DNA from: Pseudarthrobacter phenanthrenivorans Sphe3
GTDB lineage: Bacteria; Actinomycetota; Actinomycetes; Actinomycetales; Micrococcaceae
Assembly: GCF_000189535.1 (NCBI RefSeq)
Contig: NC_015145.1
Coordinates: 2,232,001 to 2,296,000, forward strand
Length of the DNA stretch: 64,000 bases
Direction: 5' to 3'
Each line of letters begins with the position of its first letter. Position 1 is the stretch's first letter. The notes under the pieces were generated by a model that searched no databases, was not told where the DNA came from, and saw only the letters and a list, made by a program, of their open reading frames with translations. This document shows, piece after piece, positions 50,292 to 58,758 of this stretch. Both the position numbers and the translations under genes were made by a program.

Positions 50292-50714
50292 CTACGAGGC
50301 CCTGACCTGGCCCGGGGAGCGCCTTTCACTGCTGATTCCCGCTTCCTGGGGCAGCAGCCAACCCAGGACGGCGATAGCTATTCCGATGCTTCCTACGAGA
50401 GGATGCATCACCGGATGGAAAACCTGCATCCACAGCAGCTGCACCAGAATCCATGCCACCAGCCCCAGCCCCGAGAAGATCGCCAGCAACCGGGCATAGC
50501 GCCACCGGGCCAACACAGCGGCGGCCGCCACCAGTTCCCCAACACCGGGCAGCAGGAGGAGTGCAATTCCTGGGATTGTCCAATTACTGAAGGGAGTCTT
50601 CTGCAGCCACGCCTGCTCAAGCTCCATGTTCCCGGCCAGCATGAGCAGGCCTCCGGTGACGGCAGAAACGCCGACCAGCAGTTGGAGAACGACGAGTGGT
50701 GCCTTGATCTTCAT
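50292..50714 (-). CDS. DoxX-like small membrane protein
   Basis: Protein of 140 aa with four hydrophobic segments: residues 5-27, 45-68, 73-95 and 103-122. The layout and the first-helix pattern (LVVLQLLVGVSAVTGGLLMLAG) resemble DoxX-like or DUF4345-like proteins, which are often linked to redox or sulfur metabolism. Assignment is tentative. The ATG at 50714 follows GGAGGGACC. Confidence 0.65.
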   Translation of the reverse strand: MKIKAPLVVLQLLVGVSAVTGGLLMLAGNMELEQAWLQKTPFSNWTIPGIALLLLPGVGELVAAAAVLARWRYARLLAIFSGLGLVAWILVQLLWMQVFHPVMHPLVGSIGIAIAVLGWLLPQEAGISSERRSPGQVRAS

Positions 50715-51017
50715 GGTCCCTCCGAAGGCAGTTTCCTGGCGGTTGCCGAGTCCAAGCTTTCCCGGCGTCAGGCACCTTAGGGCAGAGTCAAAGGTCCTCA
50801 GGGTGTCACGGCCGAACAGCCGCGTACGTGGGCCATGGCGCAAGGCGCGAATTGATCGGCTCACAATGCCTCCGCCGGGGTTATCCTCAAAGGGCGTATC
50901 CAGTTGTTGGGGCATCCGGGCGGGGGGCTAGGCGCACCCGCGGTGTGACTGCCGCGGGGCAGTTTCATCGTTTGCATTCACACTGGGGAGACCCGGCGGA
51001 TTTCAAGGGAAACGAAC
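50715..51017. other. Intergenic region with no gene seen
   Basis: About 300 bp between divergent genes. I found no open frame with a convincing start, no DosR-like box with a matching -10, and no clear hairpin. It presumably holds both promoters. Confidence 0.5.
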
Positions 51018-52886
51018 ATGGGCCGTCGTCGCGCAGCAACTGACCCCGTCTATCCGCGCTGGATCTGGTTCGCCGCGGCGGCCACCGTGGCACTTCTAAT
51101 TCTTGCCGGGGCATTGGCACTGCGAGCGTTGATCTTCCCCGAAAGCCCTGGGGAAGGAGGGACCTCAGCGGAGACTGGCAGCCCGCCTTCAGCAGGCGAA
51201 CCCTTGCCGCAGGACAGTCCTGCCGCCGTCGCCGGAAACTCTCCCTGCATTCCATTGAAGATCCTCACCTCGCTGGAGAACGCCGACATGGTCCGGGCCT
51301 TGGCCGCGGAATATCTTGCGAAACCCCGCAACGTCGACGGAAAGTGCGTAACGCCGTCTGTGACACAGGAAAAGTCGGGAGTCGCAGCCGGCAAGGTTGC
51401 TGCCCGGTTCCCCGGCGTCCCAGGGGGCGAGAAGCCCTCCGTCTGGGTGCCGGATTCCTCGGCCTGGCTTCGTGTCGCCGGGGAAGGTGAAGGTGAAAGC
51501 CCAGCCGCCCGGGAGGGCACCAGCATCGCCCAAAGCGCGATTGTCGTCGCGATGCCGCAGACGATGGCTGCTGCCCTCGGCTGGGACGGCAAACCGCCGT
51601 CATGGTCGGAGGTCTTCAGGATGGCCGAAGATCAGGACGTCTGGGGTCGTCTCGGCCACGGCGACTGGGGGAAGTTCAAGTTCGGCAAGGCCAGTCCGCT
51701 CGTCTCGACGTCGGGCCTGATGGCACTTGCGGCTTCTTACGGTGCTGCAGGGAGAAGTGTTGGCGGCCTGGACAACATGGACCTGGACGAACAGTCCCTG
51801 CTGGGAAAAGTGCGCCGTGTGGAACTGGGGACCAGCCACTACATGGCGACGCCCGAGCATTTCCTGTGGCACGCAAGGGAGGCGGACGACGCCGGGAACG
51901 TCGCGGAATTCCTGTCCGCGGTGATCGTGGATGAAAAATCTGTTTGGGACTACAACCGGGGCGTGGTCAGCGAGGATGGACAAACAAAGCAGAATGGTCC
52001 GGCGCCACAGGAGCCCCTCCGCCCGATATATCCCACCGACGGGGTGCATGTGGCTGACAACCCGGCAGTAATCCTTGAGGCAGATTGGGTGGGAAACCAA
52101 CAGCGTCTGGCAGCCCGGGACTTCCTCGGGTTTGCAGTAACTGAACAGGGCCAACAGGTGGTCAAAACGTCCGGGTACCGCACTATTCAGGGCACGCCGG
52201 ATGCCGGGGTGGCGGAAGTCGGAGGCTACGCGGAAACGCTCCAGCCGCTTCCATTGCCAGAAGCCGCGGCCCTCACTGGCTTGCAGGACAGCTTTCCCGA
52301 GGTCCGAAAGCGGGCCCGGGCCTTGTTCCTGCTCGATGTCTCCGAGTCCATGGTGCAGGAACCCGGACTGACCAAGCTGCAACGGGCCAAGGACGCCGTC
52401 CTCAAAGCGCTGGACCATTTCACGGCTGAAGATGAGATAGGGCTGGCGGCTTTCTCCCAAGTGGGCGACGGGCCTTTAACGCCCGGCGTCGTGAGCCCTG
52501 TTGCGCCGTTCAAGACGAACAAGGAAGACCTCATCGCCAAGCTCAACGAGCTTAAGGCCGTGGACGCTACGCCCCTTTTCGAAGCGGTGAGCCGTTTCGC
52601 GGGCGATCAGGCGAAGGAATACAAAGACAATTTCATCAACGCCATCGTGCTTCTGAGCGACGGCAAGAACGACACCACCCATCCGGGAGACTTGGGCGGG
52701 CTCTCCGAACAGTTGGGCCATCAGAACCACTCCACCCCGGTGCTCGTTTTTACGCTCGCTTACGGTCCGGACGCCGACGTCCCCACGCTGAGGGAAATTG
52801 CCAGGGCAAGCGGGGCGCATTACTACGACGCCACCGATCCAAACCGGCTCGAGGAGGTGCTCGGGGAACTGGTGACCAGCTTCTAG
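51018..52886 (+). CDS. VWA domain protein with substrate-binding-like N-terminal domain
   Basis: Protein of 622 aa anchored by one N-terminal helix (about 17-38), with the rest outside the cell. Residues 75-410 resemble a type 2 periplasmic binding-protein fold (IPLKILTSLENADMVRALA, NPAVILEADWV). The C-terminal 200 residues are a von Willebrand A domain: FLLDVSESM (DxSxS MIDAS motif near 439-443) and LLSDGKND. The combination suggests metal-dependent protein binding at the surface; the ligand is unknown. The ATG at 51018 follows GGGAAACGAAC, a fair ribosome site. Confidence 0.82.
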   Translation: MGRRRAATDPVYPRWIWFAAAATVALLILAGALALRALIFPESPGEGGTSAETGSPPSAGEPLPQDSPAAVAGNSPCIPLKILTSLENADMVRALAAEYLAKPRNVDGKCVTPSVTQEKSGVAAGKVAARFPGVPGGEKPSVWVPDSSAWLRVAGEGEGESPAAREGTSIAQSAIVVAMPQTMAAALGWDGKPPSWSEVFRMAEDQDVWGRLGHGDWGKFKFGKASPLVSTSGLMALAASYGAAGRSVGGLDNMDLDEQSLLGKVRRVELGTSHYMATPEHFLWHAREADDAGNVAEFLSAVIVDEKSVWDYNRGVVSEDGQTKQNGPAPQEPLRPIYPTDGVHVADNPAVILEADWVGNQQRLAARDFLGFAVTEQGQQVVKTSGYRTIQGTPDAGVAEVGGYAETLQPLPLPEAAALTGLQDSFPEVRKRARALFLLDVSESMVQEPGLTKLQRAKDAVLKALDHFTAEDEIGLAAFSQVGDGPLTPGVVSPVAPFKTNKEDLIAKLNELKAVDATPLFEAVSRFAGDQAKEYKDNFINAIVLLSDGKNDTTHPGDLGGLSEQLGHQNHSTPVLVFTLAYGPDADVPTLREIARASGAHYYDATDPNRLEEVLGELVTSF

Positions 52887-52895
52887 GCCTCCTGC

Positions 52896-53789
52896 TTAAG
52901 GCAATCCGTCCACGGCGCCGAGGCCGCGCCGCGCCACGACGTACCCCCAGAGCAACAGAGCATTCGGGCGGGCTCCGCGCCAGCTCAAAGGGACTGAATC
53001 ACCGTCCTGGTCGACGACGGTGGCTGTCCATCGGCGCCGCACCAGCCCGGGCCTGCGCAACCTGACTTTACCCAGCGAGGAATAGGGAATCCATCTTCCT
53101 GCATGGCCCTTCGCAAGACTGACTGCACGGGTGGGTGTGACGGTGGCTCGCTGGAAACGCGGGTTCTCACCGAAGTCCAGCGGTCCGTGCGGTATGGTCC
53201 CGGCGGGCAGGATGAGGATGCCGTTCATATTGACCCATACCTGGACTTTCCGGCCGCCGGTGACGGCATCACCGGAGACCAGCCGGCACAGGTTGTCGTC
53301 TTCGGGAGGTTCCACCGGCTGCGTCACGTGGGTTGCGGGGACCTGCCTGGAAGGCGCGACGGCGTCTCCACCCTGGGTGCCGGCCGATCCGGCAGTGTGC
53401 GGATCATGGGCCCTTCGGTTGGCAGCGGCAACAGCCGCCATCACGGCAGCCCGCAGGCCGTCTGCGCACAATCTTGGCGCGTCAACGGCGATTACCTCCC
53501 GGTCAAGCTGGACGACAGAGTGCACACCAGCCTGCTCTCCCAGAAGGTCCGCCAGGTCGTCATGATCAGGGCGAATGAGCAGCCCGACCCCGTCGTCGAG
53601 CTCCACCCGCCACCGGTGGCCGACGATCTCGGGGTCATCCTCGGCTTCGACGGTAATCCAGTCCGCCAGTTCGGCTGGCCGAACCGGCCTCCCCTCCTCG
53701 GGGATGCCTGGCAGCAGGAGTCCCAGGCGCTCGACAACGTCACTCGTATGAACCCTGCAGTCATGCTTCTTCAGCCGGTGTTGCACCAT
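52896..53789 (-). CDS. Hypothetical protein of 297 aa
   Basis: Soluble protein with no recognised domain. It opens MVQHRLKKHDCRVHTSDVVERLG and contains an acidic/Trp-rich region (WITVEAEDDPEIVGHRWRVEL), a long Ala-rich helix (LRAAVMAAVAAANRRAHDP) and a C-terminal beta-rich region (RWTATVVDQDGDSVPL). The start at ATG 53789 is chosen over a longer frame to 53930. It is convergent with the VWA gene, 9 bp away. Confidence 0.6.
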   Translation of the reverse strand: MVQHRLKKHDCRVHTSDVVERLGLLLPGIPEEGRPVRPAELADWITVEAEDDPEIVGHRWRVELDDGVGLLIRPDHDDLADLLGEQAGVHSVVQLDREVIAVDAPRLCADGLRAAVMAAVAAANRRAHDPHTAGSAGTQGGDAVAPSRQVPATHVTQPVEPPEDDNLCRLVSGDAVTGGRKVQVWVNMNGILILPAGTIPHGPLDFGENPRFQRATVTPTRAVSLAKGHAGRWIPYSSLGKVRLRRPGLVRRRWTATVVDQDGDSVPLSWRGARPNALLLWGYVVARRGLGAVDGLP

Positions 53790-53871
53790 GTTCGTACGCC
53801 CCCACTCGAATCCGACCCACCCTCGGCAGGCACAGTCTAAGGCACTGGCAAGTGGTCCTACCGGCCCTTTC

Positions 53872-54150
53872 CTACAGCCCCTGGACTGTGTAGCGGCGTT
53901 CGATCCCCGCGGTGGCACGTCCCCATGCACTCCCCGCTACCCGGGCTTGGTGGATTCTGAACGCTGCAGCATCACGGAACTTTTCGTCCACTTGCCACAC
54001 CAACGGATCATTGGTCTGGGTCACCGAGAATGAGATACAGCCCGCTTCCGCGCGGGTAAGCGCCACGTGCTGGGAAAGATGCCCGACGACGGCGGCAAGG
54101 TCGTCGTCGGTACTGCATACCAGCTGCCCGCTGAGATAAACATGAGCCAT
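53872..54150 (-). CDS. Antibiotic biosynthesis monooxygenase (ABM) family protein
   Basis: Small dimeric alpha-beta barrel of 92 aa: TRAEAGCISFSVTQTND and VDEKFRDAAAFRIHQARV are the ABM core strand-helix patterns, with Trp in LVWQVDEKF. Many members are oxygenases acting on quinols or heme-like rings, but some only bind ligand. The ATG at 54150 follows GAGGATTGC. It is divergent from the lipoprotein gene. Confidence 0.82.
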   Translation of the reverse strand: MAHVYLSGQLVCSTDDDLAAVVGHLSQHVALTRAEAGCISFSVTQTNDPLVWQVDEKFRDAAAFRIHQARVAGSAWGRATAGIERRYTVQGL

Positions 54151-54278
54151 GGAGCAATCCTCGCGCATTTTTCCGGCCCCCCTCACCAGGAAGCTGTCGC
54201 CTGGCTGGGGTGGCGGCAACAACGGCAGTTGCATTGGAGAATACTGATACCCACCATGGAAGCGTGGCAAGGAAGGTC

Positions 54279-54803
54279 GTGCGGCACCGTCTTGTATTTT
54301 GCCTGTGCCTGATGGTCCCGGTTGCGGGAACAACGGGATGTTCCTATGACTACCCGGAGCCGGTGGACACGCCCACGGCTGTCCCCTCGCCCGCAACAGC
54401 TTCTCTCCAGCCGTACGACAACACCCCGGTTCTGGAACAGGAGGCTGAAAACTACGCTGAGCTTGAACGGCTCCTCCGGGCGTCGCCGGGTCCGGTCCTC
54501 CTTTCCGATGTGGGACCACTGGATGGCCCAGTGAGGGGCTTCGGCAAGTTCGAGCAGGTGCCGGCGCCCGGACAGTACACCGTCACCGCGGCCTGTGTTG
54601 GTGCGTCCGGTGCGAAAATCTTCATCGGGCAGGAGTATCCCGGGGCCAGGTTTCAACCGGTCGAGCTCCACCTGGACTGCGACGGGGCTGTTTCGCAGGT
54701 CATTGCACTTCAGCAGGGGTACGTTTTCGCGCATCTGGTCCTGGCCGGCCCGGGCGATACTCCGTGGACGGGGGCCGTCGGCGGTGTCCGTGTGACCGGA
54801 TGA
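54279..54803 (+). CDS. Putative lipoprotein of 174 aa
   Basis: The signal peptide (MRHRLVFCLCLMVPV) ends in a lipobox AGTTGC, so the mature protein is lipid-anchored outside the cell. The rest is a short beta-rich domain with two further Cys residues (TAACVGASG, LDCDGAV), possibly a disulfide. No family recognised. The GTG at 54279 follows AAGGAAGG; the longer in-frame start at 54210 would put charged residues before the signal peptide. Confidence 0.7.
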   Translation: MRHRLVFCLCLMVPVAGTTGCSYDYPEPVDTPTAVPSPATASLQPYDNTPVLEQEAENYAELERLLRASPGPVLLSDVGPLDGPVRGFGKFEQVPAPGQYTVTAACVGASGAKIFIGQEYPGARFQPVELHLDCDGAVSQVIALQQGYVFAHLVLAGPGDTPWTGAVGGVRVTG

Positions 54804-54837
54804 CAGGCTAGTAACCCTTGGAGTGCAGGCAGGCCCC

Positions 54838-55701
54838 TCACGAACTCCAGGCCCGGCCACCGGGGCGGGAAAGTGCGAGTGCCCACCCGCCGGCCACTCC
54901 AATCGCAAGTAATACGGTTACGAAGCCGATCGCGGGTGCGCTTGCCCATGCAAGGGCGCCGCCATACCGCACCAAGGCAAGCGCCTGCAGAATGACAAAG
55001 GCAACCGAGGTCAGGGCCACGGGTCGGACGGTGCGAGGGTCTCCGCTTCCCTGGCCTTGCGCGGCCGCCCACCCGAGACCGACCAGCCACGCTCCAACCG
55101 CCCTCGCCGTGAGCTCGGACAATGGCCACGGCCACAACGTTGCGGCAGGCACGGGTACCGCCAGGAGCGCCACGCCATACAACAGCAATACCGCTGCTAT
55201 TCCCATCAGGAGCAGCCGGAGGGCACGTGGCAGCACGGGCCGTCCCGCTATTGCGGGACTTTGGCCAGGAGGCCGGGAGCGGATCTGCATCCAGCCGATG
55301 ACGAGCATCGCTACCGGCACCGTGGCATAGATTGCCAGCCATGCCCATGCGGCCACTTGGGCAAGGATCCCAGCCTCTGGCGACAGGTGGAAACGATCGA
55401 GATGAAGCAGGGTGACCCCGAAGGTCAACGCCGTGAAGACGAACACGGGCCAGACTGCCAGCCTCGCCGAATCCCAACCCGCTGAGCGGGCGCCGGTCAC
55501 CTCCAGGCCTGCGGCTGACCAGTAGGCGGCCTCAAGGAAGACGGCGGTCATGGGCGGATTGACTGTCCAGGCGAACCATTCCGCAGTCCGGAGCGGAAAC
55601 ACGAACAGCACAAGGCCCGCAAGGAACACGAGGAATGCAGCGACGTAAAGGAGCCACCGCATCGGCGCAATCACCGGTGTGGGTTCAGTTGGAGCGGACA
55701 T
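54838..55701 (-). CDS. Multi-pass membrane protein downstream of the TrxR-like fusion
   Basis: Protein of 287 aa with about eight hydrophobic helices (RWLLYVAAFLVFLAGLVLFV onwards). No family recognised; transport or redox-linked membrane role cannot be told. The ATG at 55701 lies inside the 3' end of the FAD oxidoreductase gene (17 bp overlap), so the two are translated from one message. Confidence 0.68.
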   Translation of the reverse strand: MSAPTEPTPVIAPMRWLLYVAAFLVFLAGLVLFVFPLRTAEWFAWTVNPPMTAVFLEAAYWSAAGLEVTGARSAGWDSARLAVWPVFVFTALTFGVTLLHLDRFHLSPEAGILAQVAAWAWLAIYATVPVAMLVIGWMQIRSRPPGQSPAIAGRPVLPRALRLLLMGIAAVLLLYGVALLAVPVPAATLWPWPLSELTARAVGAWLVGLGWAAAQGQGSGDPRTVRPVALTSVAFVILQALALVRYGGALAWASAPAIGFVTVLLAIGVAGGWALALSRPGGRAWSS

Positions 55702-57451
55702 CGCCGGGCTGCTCCCCGGGTACGGCTGCCTCACCATGGGCAGGAGGCGAGGCATGCAGGGGGTGCTCGGCCAGGTAGGTGTGGAGCATCGAGACAACAG
55801 TGGCACCGTCCCCCACTGCGGTCGCCACTCTCTTGATCGAGCCGGCCCGCACGTCACCGATCGCGAAAATACCGGGCATGCTGGTTTCCAGAGCTAACGG
55901 CGGCTTGTGAGTCCTGGTGGATCCGCCGTTGCTGCCATCGCGCTGGACGCCTGTGAGCAGGAAACCGGCCGGGTCACGGTCTACGGCTTCGGGCAGCCAG
56001 GACGTCCGAGGCACCGAACCGATCAGCACGAACAGGCCGCCGGCTTCGATCTCCCCGTTCGCGATTGCGTCTGGCGCTTCCGGTGTACCTACCTTGACGG
56101 CGGCGAGGAATCCGTCCTGATCGCGGGCCCCAACGATCATGGTGTTGTAGCGGATCGCAACATTCCGTGTGGCTTCAAGTTGGGAGATGAGGTAGTCCGA
56201 CATGCTGACTGCAAGGGTGGGTCCGCGCACCAGCAGCGTCACCTTCTTCGCGTACTTGGCGAGATGCAGAGCCGCCTGTCCGGCTGAGTTGCCGCCACCC
56301 ACAACGCAGACGTGCTTTCCGGCCATCGACGGCGCCTCGGAAACAGTGGCCCCATAGAAGACGCCTCTGCCCACCAGGTCCTCCAACTGGGGTATACCGA
56401 GGCGGCGGTAGTCCACCCCAGTGGCCACCACGACTGTGCGGCATCGGACTTCGGTCCCGTCGGAGATCGACACTGCGTACAGTCCTCCGTCCGAACGGAG
56501 CCCGTCCACCTTCCGCAAGAAGAGGAAGTCGGTGCCCAGAGTCCACGCTTGGTGAAATGACCGGAAGGCAAGGTGGGCGCCGCTGACACCCCGGGAAAAG
56601 CCAGGGTAGTTGCGGATCAACGAACTGGTCCCGGCCTGGCCGCCCACAGCCTCTCCCTCCACCACCATTGTGGAGAGGCCCTCGGAGGAGGCATAAACGG
56701 CGGTCGCGAGACCGGAGGGACCCGCACCCACCACCACGACGTCGAAGATCTTGTCAGCCGGTGGGGGCCGCGTCACCCCCATCGCCTGGGCGATCTCCAG
56801 GTCCGTGGGGTTCTCCAGGACAATGGGCGGAGCGGTGAACTGCAGCACCATGACCGGCAGTGCGGGGTTGCGCAGGCCGAGGCTTTCCAGCGTCCGTTGT
56901 GCAGTCTCGGATGCCAGAGGGTGGAAGACGGCGGGGATGTGGTTTCGGCTCAACGAGTCACGCAGAACATGGGTCCTTTCGTCGCGTACCTCCCCGATCA
57001 GCCGGACCGCCTCAAACCCAACTCCCTGCGCCAGGTGCCAGTCGTCAAGGGCGTCGGTAATCGCCCCATGGAATTCTTCGTCGCGCGATCGTTCGGGCCG
57101 AATGATCAGCAGTTCGGCGTACCCATGCCCTATGGCCTGGAATACAGTGGGGGCGCTGGCGAAGTCGCCCCAGGTGACCACGACAGCACGCTTGGCAGCC
57201 GGATGAAAGCCATAGGCACGCCGCAGGAAATCGAGTCCACCGCGATCAGCTGGTCCATAACACGCGAGGATGAGGGCGACGTCGCGGTTCCAGCGCCTGA
57301 GCCCCTCAAGCACCGCGCGCCCGTGAGCGTGGCCGTTGCAGGCCAGCACCTCGTAGTCGGCGCCGTACCGTCGGCGCAACTCATCTCCAAGAATGCGCCG
57401 GGTTGTTGTATCTGTGGTGGCAATCAGCATGATCGGAACCGAGTCATCCAT
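55685..57451 (-). CDS. Receiver-like/glutaredoxin-like/thioredoxin-reductase-like fusion lacking redox cysteines
   Basis: Flavoprotein of 588 aa. Residues 1-140 look like a degenerate receiver (IMLIATTDTTTRRI; the usual acceptor Asp position reads ACYG). Residues 142-225 resemble a glutaredoxin/thioredoxin fold (VRLIGEVRDERTHVL, LPVMVLQF). From 235 on it is TrxR-like: FAD loop VVGAGPSGLA (242-247), NAD(P) loop VVGGGNSAG (383-391) and IFAIGDVRAGSIKRV at the end. The spot where TrxR has CATC reads YGATVSEA (366-373), so there is no dithiol. It may oxidise NAD(P)H without a thioredoxin. It faces a UBP-type zinc finger gene. Start choice: ATG 57451. Confidence 0.85.
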   Translation of the reverse strand: MDDSVPIMLIATTDTTTRRILGDELRRRYGADYEVLACNGHAHGRAVLEGLRRWNRDVALILACYGPADRGGLDFLRRAYGFHPAAKRAVVVTWGDFASAPTVFQAIGHGYAELLIIRPERSRDEEFHGAITDALDDWHLAQGVGFEAVRLIGEVRDERTHVLRDSLSRNHIPAVFHPLASETAQRTLESLGLRNPALPVMVLQFTAPPIVLENPTDLEIAQAMGVTRPPPADKIFDVVVVGAGPSGLATAVYASSEGLSTMVVEGEAVGGQAGTSSLIRNYPGFSRGVSGAHLAFRSFHQAWTLGTDFLFLRKVDGLRSDGGLYAVSISDGTEVRCRTVVVATGVDYRRLGIPQLEDLVGRGVFYGATVSEAPSMAGKHVCVVGGGNSAGQAALHLAKYAKKVTLLVRGPTLAVSMSDYLISQLEATRNVAIRYNTMIVGARDQDGFLAAVKVGTPEAPDAIANGEIEAGGLFVLIGSVPRTSWLPEAVDRDPAGFLLTGVQRDGSNGGSTRTHKPPLALETSMPGIFAIGDVRAGSIKRVATAVGDGATVVSMLHTYLAEHPLHASPPAHGEAAVPGEQPGDVRSN

Positions 57452-57648
57452 GGCCGCCGTCTTTCCGGATCAATGGTTCGGTGGCGATCACGATACTCGC
57501 GCCGGGACATTGGGGACAAGGGGTGTTCGTTGCCTTCCGGCGTCATTCCCAGCGTACGGACGTTCTGCCAGAATTACTCCCGACGGCGGCCCATGGGACG
57601 GCCTTCGAAGAACCGGAAATGAGCCGGCGTGGAGGAAATGGAGGACTC

Positions 57649-58011
57649 ATGGAGGAACGGCCTGTTCCAGGAATCAGCCAGACCGCCGTACCCAGTGGAA
57701 CCGGCTGCCTGGAATGCCTCAGCGGTGATGGACCCGGCTGGTGGCTGCATTTGCGCCGCTGCGCTCAATGCGGCCACATCGGATGCTGCGATTCATCACC
57801 GTCACAGCATGCCAGTGCCCACGCGCGTTCCGTAGGCCATCCGGTCATGAAGTCCTTTGAACCCGGGGAGGACTGGTTCTACGAGCACACCACGAAGAAG
57901 TTCTTCCGCGGTCCGCGGCTTCCGGATCCCCAGTCCAGACCGTTGGAGCAGCCGGCGCCTGCACCGGCGGACAAGGTGCCCGCGGACTGGCGGGAGCGCC
58001 TACACAGGTAA
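57649..58011 (+). CDS. UBP-type zinc finger protein
   Basis: Small protein of 120 aa. The zinc-finger core is GCLECLSG, LRRCAQCGHIGCCDSSPSQ, HARSVGHPVMKSFEPGE and WFYEHTTK, the full ZnF-UBP pattern of eukaryotic deubiquitinases. Bacterial copies often lie next to FAD oxidoreductases, as here (divergent, 197 bp apart). A ubiquitin-like partner is not visible in the window. The ATG at 57649 follows GGAGGACTC; longer in-frame starts at 57481 and 57619 are less good. Confidence 0.85.
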   Translation: MEERPVPGISQTAVPSGTGCLECLSGDGPGWWLHLRRCAQCGHIGCCDSSPSQHASAHARSVGHPVMKSFEPGEDWFYEHTTKKFFRGPRLPDPQSRPLEQPAPAPADKVPADWRERLHR

Positions 58012-58200
58012 TCCGGCTCCACTTTCTTTGACGCCGTGCTGGTGGCACCCCCCTTGAACCGAGCTCCCGATCCGGTCTGGACACTAACACTCAGCATACT
58101 TACCTTTAATTCGTGACCTTGATGCGCTTGGTGCCTCACCGACACTGCGGCGACACTGCCGCGACGTGAATAGCGGAACAACCAACATAAGGAGAGCGTC

Positions 58201-58617
58201 ATGCCCACAGCACGTGAAATCATGACCGGCGGCGTTGAATGCATTGGTGAAAACGAAACCCTCGAAGCGGCAGCCCGGAAGATGAAAGACCTCAACGTCG
58301 GCGCACTGCCCATCTGCGGGGAGGACAACAGGCTCAAGGGCATGATCACTGACCGGGACATCGTCATCAAATGCTTTGCCGAGGGAGGGGACCCGCGTAC
58401 GGCAAAGGCGGGGGATTTTGGCCAGGGCAAGCCGGTGACCATTGGTGCCGATGACTCCATTGAAGAAGCGATCAGGACAATGGAAGAGCACCAGGTGCGC
58501 AGGTTGCCGGTCATCGACGGTCATGATCTGGTCGGCATCCTTACCCAGGCAGACATCGCCAGGAACTACCCGGAAGATCGGGTCGGGGAGCTCGTAGAGC
58601 TCATCTCGTTCTACTAG
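58201..58617 (+). CDS. Two-CBS-domain protein (Hrp1-like)
   Basis: CBS pair of 138 aa: MPTAREIMTGGVECIGENETL...ALPICGEDNRLKGMITDRDIVIK, then a second CBS with RTMEEHQVRRLPVID and VGILTQADIARN. It resembles M. tuberculosis Hrp1 (Rv2626c), a DosR-regulated protein of similar length. A weak GTGACC element at 58113-58126 lacks a -10 at the right spacing, so DosR control is not supported here. CBS pairs usually bind adenosyl nucleotides. The ATG follows TAAGGAGAGCG. Confidence 0.85.
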   Translation: MPTAREIMTGGVECIGENETLEAAARKMKDLNVGALPICGEDNRLKGMITDRDIVIKCFAEGGDPRTAKAGDFGQGKPVTIGADDSIEEAIRTMEEHQVRRLPVIDGHDLVGILTQADIARNYPEDRVGELVELISFY

Positions 58618-58758
58618 GCCACCGGGCGCGGCCGCGGCCAGCTGGAGTTGGGTGGCCCACGGGAGGCCATCCAACTCCTCAGCATGACGGTCTCCGATTG
58701 ACGGGACGTGCGGCGCCCCCGCACACCCCGGTCGGGTATCGAGTACTACAGTGGATAC

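Noticed and set aside
53854..53867. Box-like GGTCCTACCGGCCC before the 297-aa gene
   Set aside because: Only 9 of 14 match, and the expected -10 position reads CCTGCC.
57504..57517. GGGACATTGGGGAC before the UBP zinc finger gene
   Set aside because: It is a direct repeat of GGGACA rather than two inverted half-sites, and no -10 fits the spacing.
58113..58126. GTGACC element before the CBS gene
   Set aside because: Right half-site is poor and the hexamers at 23-24 bp do not fit.
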